Shown here: positions 9,021 to 18,317 of the stretch, piece after piece
Position numbering within the stretch: the first letter of the stretch is position 1
How the letters are laid out: each line of letters begins with the position of its first letter
NCBI RefSeq assembly: GCF_900110075.1
Contig: NZ_FOCJ01000018.1
Location: forward strand, 1 to 51,320
Direction: 5' to 3'
DNA from: Paenibacillus sp. OV219
Lineage (GTDB): Bacteria; Bacillota; Bacilli; Paenibacillales; Paenibacillaceae
Length of the DNA: 51,320 nucleotides
The notes under the pieces: model-generated
The model's input: only the letters and a program-made list of their open reading frames with translations
What the model was told of the DNA's origin: nothing
Databases searched by the model: none
Program-made: the position numbers and the translations under genes

Positions 9021-10271
9021 GTGTCCAAACCGAAGGTGTTTGAGAAACCGATTGGGGTCAAAGATTATTTGCCGCATGCGGTTGTGAAACTAAGACAAAT
9101 CGAGAATCAGGTATTGGCTTGCATGAGCTCATGGGGCTACGAGCAAATCATGACGCCTACAATGGAATATTACGATACAGTTGGCGTTGCGAGTTCAACG
9201 TCAGATCAGAAGCTGTTCAAGCTGCTGAATAACCGGGGTACAACACTCGTACTCCGCTCCGATATGACGGCTCCGATCGCGCGGGTTGTCGCTTCTGTAT
9301 TGAAGGATGTGCAATTCCCGATCCGGCTGTCCTATCATTCGAACGTGTTCCGTGCGATTGAAGAGGAAGCGGGACGTGAAGCTGAGTTCTTCCAAACAGG
9401 CGTGGAACTAGTCGGTGATGCTTCTGCTGAGGCTGATGCGGAGGTTGTTGCGCTGGCAATTGCATCGCTCAAAGCAGCCGGTGTCAGCCGCTTCAAAATT
9501 GCGATTGGCCATGTCGGCTTCTTGAACGGGCTGTTCGAAGAGGCGCTGCAAGGGGCACCGGAAGCGCAGGAAGAGCTGAAAGCTTATCTGCTCGGACGTG
9601 ACTATGTCGGCTATAGAGAATGCTTGCGCGGCTTGACGCTGTCGGAGCAAATGCGCCTTGAGCTTGAGGGCATTATCCGTCTGCGCGGCGGGCAGGAAGT
9701 TTGCGATCAAGCGATGGCGCTTAGCCTAGATGTGACGGCACAGGCATCCATCAAGCATCTGTGTGAGATGTGGGATGTGCTGGACGCATATGGAGTTCGC
9801 GAGCATGTGCTGATCGACCTGACGATGATTGGTGATTTTAAATATTATACAGGCATGACGTTTGAAGGCTATGCGGCGGATCTGGGATTCCCAGTAGCAA
9901 GCGGCGGTCGTTATGATAATCTGCTCCAGCAGTTCGGGCGTCCTGCGCCGGCGACAGGCTTCGCGATTAAGACGACGCGCATTCTGGAGCTTATCGGTGA
10001 CGCGGCTGGAGAAACGGCGGAGCAGAAGATTCTTATCGGCTATGACGTTGAGGGCCGGCAGGATGCTTTGGCGAAAGCGCGTGAATTGCGTGAATCAACG
10101 GAGGAGTCTACGGCAGTTGTTGTCGTGACAGAACGTATGGATGCAGCGGCTCAGCAGGCAACGCAAGATGCAGTTAATGCGGCGGATGGCGGTCCATTGC
10201 AATATAAAGGTGTTACGTTTACGAAGCTGCTAACCTACTTCGGCGGCGCACAAGGAGGGACAGCGAAATGA
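9021..10271 (+). CDS. hisZ: ATP phosphoribosyltransferase regulatory subunit HisZ
   Basis: A 416-residue class II aminoacyl-tRNA-synthetase-like protein that lacks tRNA function and activates the short HisG as a hetero-octamer, giving histidine feedback control. Seen: [12 protein letters not shown] at the N-terminus, motif 2-like [12 protein letters not shown] near 77, and the histidine-site segment [20 protein letters not shown] with GGRYDNL near 275-300. The frame stays open to a GTG at 9003, but that start has no ribosome site. The GTG at 9021 follows GGCGGTG and its product begins where homologs begin. The stop overlaps the hisG start by four bases (ATGA). Confidence 0.93.
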   Translation: MSKPKVFEKPIGVKDYLPHAVVKLRQIENQVLACMSSWGYEQIMTPTMEYYDTVGVASSTSDQKLFKLLNNRGTTLVLRSDMTAPIARVVASVLKDVQFPIRLSYHSNVFRAIEEEAGREAEFFQTGVELVGDASAEADAEVVALAIASLKAAGVSRFKIAIGHVGFLNGLFEEALQGAPEAQEELKAYLLGRDYVGYRECLRGLTLSEQMRLELEGIIRLRGGQEVCDQAMALSLDVTAQASIKHLCEMWDVLDAYGVREHVLIDLTMIGDFKYYTGMTFEGYAADLGFPVASGGRYDNLLQQFGRPAPATGFAIKTTRILELIGDAAGETAEQKILIGYDVEGRQDALAKARELRESTEESTAVVVVTERMDAAAQQATQDAVNAADGGPLQYKGVTFTKLLTYFGGAQGGTAK

Positions 10272-10921
10272 GTATTAACGGAGGGCGCGAGCTACTGAAG
10301 GTTGCGATGCCGAAGGGACGCATCTATAAAGTAGCGTCAAAGCTGTTCCGCGAAGCGGGCGTGCCGATTCCGAGCGACTTCGACGATACGCGCAAGCTCA
10401 TTATCGAGCTGCCGGAAGCGGGAATGTCGTTCATTATGGCGAAACCGGTCGATGTGCCAACGTATGTGGAGTACGGCGTTGCCGATATCGGTATTGTTGG
10501 TAAGGACGTCTTGATGGAAGAGAACAAGGACGTCTACGAGCTGCTTGACCTTGGCATTGCCAAATGCCGCATGTCCGTGATCGGACTACCGGATTGGAAG
10601 CCGGTCATTCATCCGCGGGTGGCGACGAAATATCCGAATGTGGCGTCGCAGTATTTCCGCGAGCTGGGGCAGCAGGTTGAAGTGATCAAGCTGAACGGCT
10701 CAATCGAGCTAGCTCCACTAATTGGGCTTGCAGACCGGATTGTCGATATGGTTGAGACCGGCCAGACGCTGCGCGAGAACGGCCTTGTGGAGATGGAGCA
10801 AATCTTCGGCATTACGAGCCGACTCATTGCGAACCGGGTCAGCTACCGGATGAAGAACGATGCGATTCAGAGCTTATGCGATAAGCTGCAGCATGCGATT
10901 GCAGCGAACGCAGCTAGATAG
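10268..10921 (+). CDS. hisG: ATP phosphoribosyltransferase, short form
   Basis: A 217-residue catalytic subunit that condenses ATP and PRPP to phosphoribosyl-ATP, the first step of histidine synthesis. It lacks the C-terminal regulatory domain of long HisG, consistent with the partner hisZ directly upstream. Seen: [18 protein letters not shown] near residue 14, [12 protein letters not shown] near 73, and the PRPP-binding segment [19 protein letters not shown] near 142. Start and upstream stop overlap as ATGA, so translation is probably coupled. Confidence 0.95.
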   Translation: MSINGGRELLKVAMPKGRIYKVASKLFREAGVPIPSDFDDTRKLIIELPEAGMSFIMAKPVDVPTYVEYGVADIGIVGKDVLMEENKDVYELLDLGIAKCRMSVIGLPDWKPVIHPRVATKYPNVASQYFRELGQQVEVIKLNGSIELAPLIGLADRIVDMVETGQTLRENGLVEMEQIFGITSRLIANRVSYRMKNDAIQSLCDKLQHAIAANAAR

Positions 10922-10954
10922 ATAGCGTGGAAGCGTGAAGGGAGTGGATGGCGT

Positions 10955-12238
10955 ATGCGTAAGCTGCGTGCGGAGCAGTTTGGCTTAACGCGTAAGGTGG
11001 ACTACGGGTCACCGGAGCAAAATGAATCGGTTCGCCAAATCGTCGATGCGGTGCGAACCGAAGGAGATGCGGCATTGCTGCGCTTTACGGAGCAACATGA
11101 CCGAGTTAGCTTGGACGCGAATCAGCTGCGCGTCACAGAAAGCGAGATTCAGGCCGCCTACGACCATGTCGATGCAGCGTTCCTGACCGCGATCCGTGAA
11201 GCAGCGGTGAATATTCGCAAGTTTCACGAGAAGCAGCTGCGCCAGTCGTGGGTTGACGTTCAGCCTGATGGCACGATGCTCGGTCAGCTGCTGCGTCCGC
11301 TGAAGCGAGTTGGCGTCTATGTACCTGGGGGCAAGGCAGCCTATCCGTCCTCGGTGCTGATGAATGTCATTCCAGCACAGGTCGCGGGCGTGCCTGAGAT
11401 CGTTATGGTGACGCCTCCGGCAACGGGCGGCAAAGCCGGCATTGACCCGTACATTCTCGTCGCGGCTGCGGAAGCGGGCGTGAAAGAGATGTACCGCGTC
11501 GGCGGTGCGCAGGCGGTTGCCGCGCTCGCTTACGGTACGGATACAATCCCGCCGGTCGACAAAATCTGCGGTCCCGGCAACATCTACGTTGCACTAGCGA
11601 AGCGCTCGGTATTCGGCGTTGTCGCCATTGACAGCATTGCCGGTCCGAGTGAGATTGTCGTGCTAGCGGATGAAACGGCCGACCCTGCCTACGTCGCAGC
11701 TGATCTGCTGTCGCAGGCGGAGCATGATGAGATGGCGTCGGCGATTCTCGTGACGACGTCAGAGAAGCTCGGCGATGCCGTTGCCGCAGAAGTGGAGCGC
11801 CAGCTTGCGACGCTTCCTCGCGAAGGGACGGCGAGACAGTCTATTGCCGACTACGGCGCGATTCTGATCGCCGAGTCCATGAATGAAGCGATCGATGCCG
11901 TTAACCGGATGGCGCCGGAGCATCTTGAGATTATGACGGTAGAGCCGATGGCGCTGCTTGGCCGGATCGAGAACGCTGGCGCGATATTCGTTGGCCCGTA
12001 CAGCTCGGAACCGGTTGGAGATTATTTTGCCGGACCGAATCATATTCTGCCAACGAATGGCACAGCGCGGTTCTCCTCGCCTGTGAACGTCGACGATTTC
12101 GTCAAGAAATCGAGCCTAATCTACTATAGCAAAGACGCTCTGCTTGCAAGCGGCGACCAAATTATGACGCTTGCTCGTCATGAAGGTCTTGAAGCGCATG
12201 CGAGAGCGATTGAAATTCGTTTGGAGCGGGAGCGTTAA
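10955..12238 (+). CDS. hisD: Histidinol dehydrogenase
   Basis: A 427-residue zinc enzyme that oxidises L-histidinol to L-histidine in two NAD-dependent steps, the last of the pathway. Seen: [20 protein letters not shown] near residue 112, [20 protein letters not shown] near 180, [14 protein letters not shown] near 202, [12 protein letters not shown] near 228, and [11 protein letters not shown] near 255 with zinc and catalytic ligands. Length is standard. It follows hisG by 33 bases with the ribosome site GAAGGGAGTGG. Confidence 0.96.
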   Translation: MRKLRAEQFGLTRKVDYGSPEQNESVRQIVDAVRTEGDAALLRFTEQHDRVSLDANQLRVTESEIQAAYDHVDAAFLTAIREAAVNIRKFHEKQLRQSWVDVQPDGTMLGQLLRPLKRVGVYVPGGKAAYPSSVLMNVIPAQVAGVPEIVMVTPPATGGKAGIDPYILVAAAEAGVKEMYRVGGAQAVAALAYGTDTIPPVDKICGPGNIYVALAKRSVFGVVAIDSIAGPSEIVVLADETADPAYVAADLLSQAEHDEMASAILVTTSEKLGDAVAAEVERQLATLPREGTARQSIADYGAILIAESMNEAIDAVNRMAPEHLEIMTVEPMALLGRIENAGAIFVGPYSSEPVGDYFAGPNHILPTNGTARFSSPVNVDDFVKKSSLIYYSKDALLASGDQIMTLARHEGLEAHARAIEIRLERER

Positions 12239-12295
12239 GCGATAAGCTTATGCACACCGTCAAAATATAGGCTAACTGGAAAGAAGGATGTTTTC

Positions 12296-12895
12296 ATGGC
12301 AGAGAACGTGACCCGTGCAGCCGATGTGGCGCGCAAAACGAATGAAACGGACATTAAGCTGGCGTTTGGTATCGATGGCAGCGGCGTATCGAAGCTCGAG
12401 ACTGACGTGCCATTCCTGAATCACATGCTCGATTTGTTCACGAAGCATGGTCAATTCGATCTTGAAGTCGAGGCGGTAGGCGACGTGGATATCGACGATC
12501 ACCACACGGTTGAGGATATCGGCATCTGCCTCGGCCAGACGATCCGCGAGGCGCTTGGCGACAAACGCGGCATTAAGCGATATGCTTCGGTATTCGTGCC
12601 GATGGATGAGGCGCTTGCACAGGTCGTGATCGACATCAGCAACCGTCCACATTTTGAATACCGTGCGCAGTATCCGTCCCAGCAAGTGGGCAGCTTCCAA
12701 GTGGAGCTTGTGCATGAGTTTCTGTGGAAGCTCGCGCTTGAAGCGCGCATGACGCTGCACGTGATCGTGCACTACGGCACGAACACGCATCACATGATCG
12801 AGGCGGTATTCAAGGCGCTTGGCCGCGCGCTCGATGAGGCGACAAGCATTGATCCGCGTGTGCAAGGAGTGCCTTCGACGAAAGGAGTGCTGTAG
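12296..12895 (+). CDS. hisB: Imidazoleglycerol-phosphate dehydratase
   Basis: A 199-residue monofunctional IGPD, the sixth step of the pathway. The manganese-binding histidine clusters are visible as FLNHMLDLFTKHG near residue 41, DDHHTVEDIGI near 65, and THHMIEAVFKALGRAL near 162. There is no histidinol-phosphatase domain, as usual outside enterobacteria. It starts 57 bases after hisD with GAAAGAAGG upstream. The histidinol-phosphatase of the pathway is not in this window. Confidence 0.96.
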   Translation: MAENVTRAADVARKTNETDIKLAFGIDGSGVSKLETDVPFLNHMLDLFTKHGQFDLEVEAVGDVDIDDHHTVEDIGICLGQTIREALGDKRGIKRYASVFVPMDEALAQVVIDISNRPHFEYRAQYPSQQVGSFQVELVHEFLWKLALEARMTLHVIVHYGTNTHHMIEAVFKALGRALDEATSIDPRVQGVPSTKGVL

Positions 12896-12896
12896 G

Positions 12897-13517
12897 ATGA
12901 TCGCGATCATCGATTACGGCATGGGTAACCTCCACAGCGTCAGCAAAGCGGTTGAGCGGCTCGGCTACGAGACAATCATTACGGCTGATGCGAAAGAGAT
13001 TATGGAGGCGGACGGTGCGATATTGCCGGGGGTTGGCGCTTTCGGCGATGCGATGCAGAACTTGCAGAACACCGGCCTTGATGAAGTGACGAAGTTTTAC
13101 GCGTCGTCCGGCAAGCCGCTGCTCGGTATCTGCCTCGGCATGCAGCTGCTGTTCAGCGAGAGCGAGGAGTATGGCCGCCACGAAGGGCTTGGCTTGCTGC
13201 CGGGTAAGGTCATTCGTTTCCAAGGTGATTTCAAGGTGCCTCATATGGGCTGGAACAAGCTCGAATTCAAGCAGCAAGGTCCGCTGTTCGATGGACTAAC
13301 TCCGGGCCATGTCTACTTCGTTCATTCGTTCCATGCGAAGCCTGAGCGGTCCTCAGATCTGCTCGCGACAACGGACTACAATGGACAAGTGACGGCGATT
13401 GTCGGCCGCGGCAACGTGTATGGCATGCAGTTTCATCCGGAGAAGAGCGGCGAGCTCGGCATGAGCCTGCTGCGTAATTTTCTTGCATTAACGGGAGCGC
13501 GAGAAACGGTTCGTTAA
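12897..13517 (+). CDS. hisH: Imidazole glycerol phosphate synthase, glutaminase subunit
   Basis: A 206-residue class I glutamine amidotransferase that supplies ammonia to HisF. Nucleophile Cys79 lies in LLGICLGMQL, and the triad His180 and Glu182 in MQFHPEKSGELG. The oxyanion region is LPGVGAFGDAM near residue 43. I chose the ATG at 12897, one base after the hisB stop, preceded by AAAGGAGTG inside hisB. The frame is open further upstream, but only through hisB. Downstream there are only 59 bases before hisF, where hisA would be expected. Confidence 0.96.
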   Translation: MIAIIDYGMGNLHSVSKAVERLGYETIITADAKEIMEADGAILPGVGAFGDAMQNLQNTGLDEVTKFYASSGKPLLGICLGMQLLFSESEEYGRHEGLGLLPGKVIRFQGDFKVPHMGWNKLEFKQQGPLFDGLTPGHVYFVHSFHAKPERSSDLLATTDYNGQVTAIVGRGNVYGMQFHPEKSGELGMSLLRNFLALTGARETVR

Positions 13518-13576
13518 ACGTGCGAGTGGTTATTGCTCACGTATCGAGCCTGTAAGAGAAGGGAGGCGGCATATTC

Positions 13577-14335
13577 ATGCTAGCCAAACGTATTATTCCA
13601 TGTCTTGATGTCAAAGACGGACGCGTTGTGAAAGGTGTTAATTTCGTCAATTTGCGCGATGCCGGCGATCCGGTGGAGCTTGCGGCGATTTACGACAAGG
13701 AAGGCGCGGACGAGCTTGTTTTCCTTGATATTTCTGCCTCGGTAGAAGGCAGGGCGACGATGATCGAAGTAGTCAAACGGACAGCCGGCGAAATTACAAT
13801 TCCGTTCACTGTAGGCGGCGGCATCTCGCATGTTGATGACATGAAGCGGCTGCTTCGCGCCGGTGCTGACAAGATCGGCATTAACACGGCAGCGGTAAAG
13901 AACCGTGATCTCGTGAAGGACGGCGCGCGGAAGTTCGGCTCTCAGTGCATCGTCGTAGCGATCGACGCGAAGTACAATCCGGCATGGGGCGAATGGGAAG
14001 TGTACACGCACGGCGGTCGGACGGCGACAGGCATTAAGGCTCTAGCTTGGGCGAAGGAAGTTGAGTTGCTCGGCGCAGGAGAGATTCTGCTAACGAGTAT
14101 GGATGCGGACGGCACGAAGGACGGCTTCGACATTAAGCTGACGCAGGCGGTGTCCGAATCGCTCAGCATACCGGTTATCGCTTCAGGCGGAGCGGGCAGG
14201 GTAGAGCATTTCTACGATGTATTCCAGCAAGGGCATGCAGATGCGGGCCTTGCAGCAACGATATTCCACTACAAAGAGATGACGATCCGCGAAGTGAAGG
14301 ATGATTTGCGGCTGAAGGGAGTCGAGATCAGGTGA
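13577..14335 (+). CDS. hisF: Imidazole glycerol phosphate synthase, cyclase subunit
   Basis: A 252-residue TIM barrel that joins PRFAR and ammonia from HisH to give imidazole-glycerol phosphate and AICAR. Catalytic Asp11 ([10 protein letters not shown]) and Asp130 (VVAIDAKY) are present, as are the phosphate-binding loops [10 protein letters not shown] near 81 and [11 protein letters not shown] near 200. These mark it as HisF and not its paralog HisA. The start follows AGAAGGGAGGCGG. The stop overlaps hisIE (GTGA). HisA, the isomerase that makes PRFAR and usually sits just before hisF in Firmicutes, is absent here. Confidence 0.96.
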   Translation: MLAKRIIPCLDVKDGRVVKGVNFVNLRDAGDPVELAAIYDKEGADELVFLDISASVEGRATMIEVVKRTAGEITIPFTVGGGISHVDDMKRLLRAGADKIGINTAAVKNRDLVKDGARKFGSQCIVVAIDAKYNPAWGEWEVYTHGGRTATGIKALAWAKEVELLGAGEILLTSMDADGTKDGFDIKLTQAVSESLSIPVIASGGAGRVEHFYDVFQQGHADAGLAATIFHYKEMTIREVKDDLRLKGVEIR

Positions 14336-15003
14336 GTACAAGTTTAAATTCGATCAAATGGAACGAAGCGGGACTGGTCCCTGCCATCGTGCAGGATGCA
14401 GTTAGCAAAGAAGTGCTTATGATGGCGTACATGAATGAGGAATCCTATGCGCGCTCCATCGAGACGGGAGAGACGTGGTTCTGGAGCCGTTCGCGAGGTG
14501 AGCTGTGGCATAAAGGCGCAACAAGTGGCAACACGCAGCGCATTGTATCTATGCATTATGATTGCGACGGAGATACACTGCTTGTACGCGTTGATCAGAA
14601 CGGACCAGCTTGCCACAACGGTACGTACAGCTGCTTCACGAATGCGGTTGAAGGCGTGAAAGGCGCTGCTGTTGTCGGTGGCGAGCTGCTGCAGACGGGC
14701 GATCGCTTCGCGATGCTGAACCAGCTGGAAGCGACGATTGCACAGCGATATATCGAGCGTCCAGAAGGCGCGTATACGACGTATCTATTCGAGAAGGGCG
14801 TCGATAAGATTCTGAAGAAAGTTGGCGAAGAGTCGGCTGAAGTCATCATTGCTGCGAAGAACAAAGATAATGATGAGCTTCGCTGCGAAGCCAGTGACCT
14901 TATCTTCCACTTGATGGTGCTGTTCCGTGAACGCGGACTATCGATGGATGAAATCATGGCCGAGCTGAATCGTCGGCATAATAAATCGAAGCAGTCTTCC
15001 TAG
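14332..15003 (+). CDS. hisI: Bifunctional phosphoribosyl-AMP cyclohydrolase / phosphoribosyl-ATP pyrophosphatase
   Basis: A 223-residue HisIE fusion that carries out steps two and three of histidine synthesis. The N-terminal HisI domain (about 1-115) has [18 protein letters not shown] near 44 with Cys and Asp metal ligands in YDCDGDTLL. The C-terminal HisE domain (about 128-215) has the helical MazG-like [15 protein letters not shown] near 165 and [14 protein letters not shown] start at 14332 overlaps the hisF stop by four bases. It is the last gene of the his unit and is followed by a hairpin. Confidence 0.95.
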   Translation: MSTSLNSIKWNEAGLVPAIVQDAVSKEVLMMAYMNEESYARSIETGETWFWSRSRGELWHKGATSGNTQRIVSMHYDCDGDTLLVRVDQNGPACHNGTYSCFTNAVEGVKGAAVVGGELLQTGDRFAMLNQLEATIAQRYIERPEGAYTTYLFEKGVDKILKKVGEESAEVIIAAKNKDNDELRCEASDLIFHLMVLFRERGLSMDEIMAELNRRHNKSKQSS

Positions 15004-15028
15004 TACAATGACAGGCAGCTGCTTCCTC

Positions 15029-15061
15029 GAAACCGAGCCTCCATGACGAGAGCTCGGTTTC
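15029..15061 (+). terminator. Hairpin after the his operon, likely terminator
   Basis: Ten-base arms GAAACCGAGC and GCTCGGTTTC around a 13-base loop. The following bases, TATGGCATTTTG, give only a weak T run. Confidence 0.6.
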
Positions 15062-15180
15062 TATGGCATTTTGACATACAATGTTCAAACAATGCGGACA
15101 AACCGCGAGAGAAGTTGCATAAGGCCGAGTTCAGGCAATTGGCGGAGATTAGCCAGTCTATAGTGCTTTTGATTGATTTT

Positions 15181-15208
15181 TGAATTATGAAGATTTCCAT
15201 GTATAATG
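15181..15208 (+). promoter_or_regulatory. prs: Predicted promoter of prs
   Basis: TTGAAT at 15181-15186, a 16-base spacer, and a perfect TATAAT at 15203-15208. The leader to the start codon is about 65 bases. Confidence 0.65.
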
Positions 15209-15280
15209 AATGGTGTCGAAAGAATCGGTTTTTGTTAGCATTTAAATTAAAGTGGTCTAATCGCTCAGGAGGGTATAATT

Positions 15281-16231
15281 TTGTTTAGCGACAAGCTACG
15301 TATTTTCTCGGGTTCCTCGAATCCCAAACTAGCTGCTCAGATCTGTGAGAATCTTGGTGTGCAGCTCGGTAAAATCAAACTGTCTCGTTTCAAAAGCGGT
15401 GAAATTTACGTTCACTATGAGGAAACGATCCGTAACTGTGACGTCTTCCTTGTACAGTCGTTCTCGCACCCAATCAATGATCATTTCGTCGAGCTGCTCG
15501 TAATGATTGATGCGGCGAAGCGTGCTTCCGCACGTACTGTCAACATCATCGTTCCGTATTACGGCTATGCACGTCAAGAGCGCAAGGCTGCTCCGCGTGA
15601 ACCGATCTCGGCTAAAATGCTTGCGGACGTGCTTACGACTGTTGGAGCGAACCGCGTTATCACGATCGATCTTCATGCACCTGCGATCCAAGGCTTCTTC
15701 AACATCCCTGTGGATCATCTGACAGGTCTTGATCTGATCAGTGATCATTTGAAATCGAAAAATATTAAGAATCCGGTTGTTGTTTCTCCGGATGCTGGCC
15801 GCGCCTCGACTGCCGAGAAGCTGGCTAACTATTTGGATGCACCGTTCGCGATCATGATTAAGAAACGTCCGGCGCATAACGAATCTGTCATCACGCATGT
15901 TATCGGTGATGTAACAGGTCAAACACCGATTATTATCGAGGACCTGATTGATACGGGCACCACGATCGTGAATGTCGTTGAAGGTTTGAAAGAACGCGGT
16001 GCTGAAGATGTATATGTGTGCGCGACACACCCGCTCTTCTCCGGACCTGCGCTGCAGCGATTGGATCACCCGAATATTAAAGAAGTCATCGTAACCGACA
16101 CGATTGCATTGCCGGAGGATCATTCCGACCGGTTTACAATCCTCTCGGTTGCACCGATATTGGCAGAGACTACACGCATTATTCTTGAAGGCGGCTCGAT
16201 TAGCACACTCTTCAAGAACGCCGGTATCTAG
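15281..16231 (+). CDS. prs: Ribose-phosphate pyrophosphokinase (PRPP synthetase)
   Basis: A 316-residue enzyme that makes PRPP from ribose-5-phosphate and ATP, the substrate of HisG as well as of purine, pyrimidine and NAD synthesis. Seen: FSGSSNPKLAAQI near residue 9, flexible loop YYGYARQERKAAPREPI near 99, metal site DLHAPAIQGFF near 132, and the PRPP-binding loop IIEDLIDTGTTI near 216. TTG start at 15281 after AGGAGGG. Many relatives carry prs beside glmU, so a second copy may exist elsewhere. Its place behind the his operon suggests a link to histidine supply, but it has its own promoter and terminator. Confidence 0.95.
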   Translation: MFSDKLRIFSGSSNPKLAAQICENLGVQLGKIKLSRFKSGEIYVHYEETIRNCDVFLVQSFSHPINDHFVELLVMIDAAKRASARTVNIIVPYYGYARQERKAAPREPISAKMLADVLTTVGANRVITIDLHAPAIQGFFNIPVDHLTGLDLISDHLKSKNIKNPVVVSPDAGRASTAEKLANYLDAPFAIMIKKRPAHNESVITHVIGDVTGQTPIIIEDLIDTGTTIVNVVEGLKERGAEDVYVCATHPLFSGPALQRLDHPNIKEVIVTDTIALPEDHSDRFTILSVAPILAETTRIILEGGSISTLFKNAGI

Positions 16232-16241
16232 ACCACATATG

Positions 16242-16293
16242 GGCTGCTTTCGTAGCAGCCAAATCGAAATCGCGGGCCTATGCCCGCGATTTC
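16242..16293 (+). terminator. prs: Double hairpin after prs
   Basis: GGCTGCT/AGCAGCC at 16242-16260, then a 12-base perfect arm GAAATCGCGGGC/GCCCGCGATTTC at 16266-16293 with a four-base loop. There is no clear T run after the second stem, so it may act as an RNA-stabilising 3' end as much as a terminator. Confidence 0.6.
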
Positions 16294-16328
16294 CCACATA
16301 TTCTTTCGTGTAAGGATAGGCCGCGCTA

Positions 16329-16337
16329 TGGTATAAT
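16329..16337 (+). promoter_or_regulatory. Extended -10 promoter before the TPR-HTH gene
   Basis: TGGTATAAT fits the TGnTATAAT extended -10 form. No good -35 is visible, which is common for this class. It lies 38 bases before the start codon. Confidence 0.6.
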
Positions 16338-16375
16338 CGTAGAATCGTTGATGTACCGGGGAGGTGCCTTGTGCT

Positions 16376-18118
16376 ATGAAGGAAAAGAAAATTGCGATAG
16401 CCAGCCACAGCACGAAAATAATTCCGATTCAATGGGACGCAACGTTCTTCTTCGAGCGAGCGGTCCGGTCGATGGATCGTTATCACTATGACAAGGCACT
16501 AAAATATTTCCGCCGCGCGGCCGAATACGAGCCGGATAATCCAGTGAACCATTGCAATATGGCGGGAATTTTGTCGGAGATGGGGAATTACGAAGAATCC
16601 AATCGCATTCTGTTGTCGATTGTGAGTGAGCTCGATCCCGAGATGACAGAATGCCACTTCTATATGGCGAACAATTACGCCAACATGGAGAATTATGAAG
16701 CGGCTGAGGAATCGCTCATTCGTTACTTGGAGGAAGACCCCGATGGTCAATTCCTCGAGGAGTCCGAAGAGATGATGGAGCTGCTGCATTTCGAGCTGGA
16801 GCGTCCGACCAAGCTAGCCTTCATTAAGGCTCGCGAAGGATTCTTCGAGCATGACCGAGCGAGGGCCATGCTGGAGGAAGGTAAGTTTGTCGAAGCGGTA
16901 AGATTGCTTGAGAGTATTGTGGAGAAGAACGGCGAGTTCATGGCGGCACGTAACAATTTGGCGCTGGCCTACTACTATATGGGCATGTTCGAAAAAGCCA
17001 TGGTAACGATTCAGCAGGTGCTGGAGCTCGAACCGGGTAATTTGCATGCGCTCTGCAACCTTGCTATCTTCTATCAGCATGCTGAAGATAAAGTGAGTCT
17101 GTTGCCCCTTGTGGAGATGCTGTGCAAGACGGTGCCTTTCCATCAGGAGCATGTGTTTAAGCTCGCGACCACAATGGGTATTCTAGGTGAACACGGAGAA
17201 GCGTACCGTCACTTTATGCGCTTGTTGAAGGACAATGGACTGAAGTCCGATCCGTGCCTGTATCATTATGCAGCCGTCGCTGCGTGCAACATCGGGCGCT
17301 ATGAAGAAGCGAGACGGTTGTGGCAGCAAGTGAGCAAGCTGGACAGTGAATCACATGTGCCAGGCTACTATCTGGAGCAACTGACACTAATGGAGAACGG
17401 CCAGCATGCGGCTCCAACGAGCTACCATTATCATCTCCCGTTCGAAGAACAGTTCAAGCTGTGGGAGAAACGGTCCGAATCTTTGCCTGATCATATGAAG
17501 CGGGATCCACTCGTGCGATCGTCCTTCTTCTGGGCGCTGCGCCATGGTGATCGCCATACGAAGCTGCAGGTCATTCAAGCGCTCGGCATGATTGCCGACA
17601 ACGAAGTGAAGGACGCCCTGCGCGACTTCATCGTGGAGCCGCAAGAAGATGACTATTTGAAAAGGATTGCGATCTTCGTGCTCCGTTCGATAGGTGTACA
17701 TGAATCGCTGAATGCGGTGCTTGAAGGCAAAGAGACAGTGATCGAGCACAGCCGGATGCCTTCGCGCCTGCCGATTTGGGAAGATAAATGGCAGTCCGTG
17801 CTTGAAGCGGCGCTCGTTCGAATGAATAAGCATTATGACCTCGTGCAGCAGCATGATCTGCTGACGCTGTGGATTGAGTTTCTGTCACGGATTTATCCGG
17901 ATGTACCGAAGCTCGGCAAAGTGGAAGGCTGGGCGGCTGCACTTGAATATTTGACAGCGAAGATGCATCGCAGAGAAATTTCATATCATGAAGTATCTCA
18001 GCGCTACGGAACGTCAATTGCGACCGTTAGTAAATGCGTCAAGCGCATAGATGAGATCTGCGGTATTAAAGAGAAGATGCGGATGGTGCTGCCTGCTCTC
18101 ACCGAGGCTCCGGTTTAA
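16376..18118 (+). CDS. yvcD: TPR protein with HEAT-like middle and C-terminal helix-turn-helix (YvcD position)
   Basis: A 580-residue soluble protein. Residues about 20-330 hold tandem tetratricopeptide repeats (for example AARNNLALAYYYMGMFEKAM near 196), usual for protein-protein scaffolds. Residues about 395-450 look like HEAT-type helical pairs (LQVIQALGMIADNEVKDALR). Near 530-560, REISYHEVSQRYGTSIATVS then KCVKRIDEI has the spacing of a helix-turn-helix. Its place between hisI/prs and trxB matches B. subtilis yvcD, whose function I do not know. I chose the ATG at 16376 over an in-frame GTG at 16364, because the GTG lies inside the GGGGAGGTG ribosome site. No signal peptide or membrane segment is visible. 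Confidence 0.8.
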   Translation: MKEKKIAIASHSTKIIPIQWDATFFFERAVRSMDRYHYDKALKYFRRAAEYEPDNPVNHCNMAGILSEMGNYEESNRILLSIVSELDPEMTECHFYMANNYANMENYEAAEESLIRYLEEDPDGQFLEESEEMMELLHFELERPTKLAFIKAREGFFEHDRARAMLEEGKFVEAVRLLESIVEKNGEFMAARNNLALAYYYMGMFEKAMVTIQQVLELEPGNLHALCNLAIFYQHAEDKVSLLPLVEMLCKTVPFHQEHVFKLATTMGILGEHGEAYRHFMRLLKDNGLKSDPCLYHYAAVAACNIGRYEEARRLWQQVSKLDSESHVPGYYLEQLTLMENGQHAAPTSYHYHLPFEEQFKLWEKRSESLPDHMKRDPLVRSSFFWALRHGDRHTKLQVIQALGMIADNEVKDALRDFIVEPQEDDYLKRIAIFVLRSIGVHESLNAVLEGKETVIEHSRMPSRLPIWEDKWQSVLEAALVRMNKHYDLVQQHDLLTLWIEFLSRIYPDVPKLGKVEGWAAALEYLTAKMHRREISYHEVSQRYGTSIATVSKCVKRIDEICGIKEKMRMVLPALTEAPV

Positions 18119-18162
18119 GGTGCCGAGCTCGCTTGTTGTGGCAGCTCCGCTACAGTTCCGTT

Positions 18163-18218
18163 CATTTCGATGAGTACTCCCGTGGTGCGTCGCACCAAAG
18201 TCGTTCTCATTCGAAATG
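18163..18218 (+). other. Long structured hairpin between the TPR-HTH gene and trxB
   Basis: CATTTCGATGAG at 18163-18174 pairs with CTCATTCGAAATG at 18206-18218 with one bulged base, and the loop contains a second hairpin GGTGC-GTC-GCACC at 18184-18196. No T run follows. It could stabilise the upstream transcript or control trxB. Confidence 0.5.
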
Positions 18219-18317
18219 GCCGGCGCTTCCGATGCGGCCCATAAAAGCGTGTTGGCAAAACCTTCGCTTACAGATAAAGCAATAGGCTGAAGAGATGATT
18301 AGTAGGAGGCACCGATC

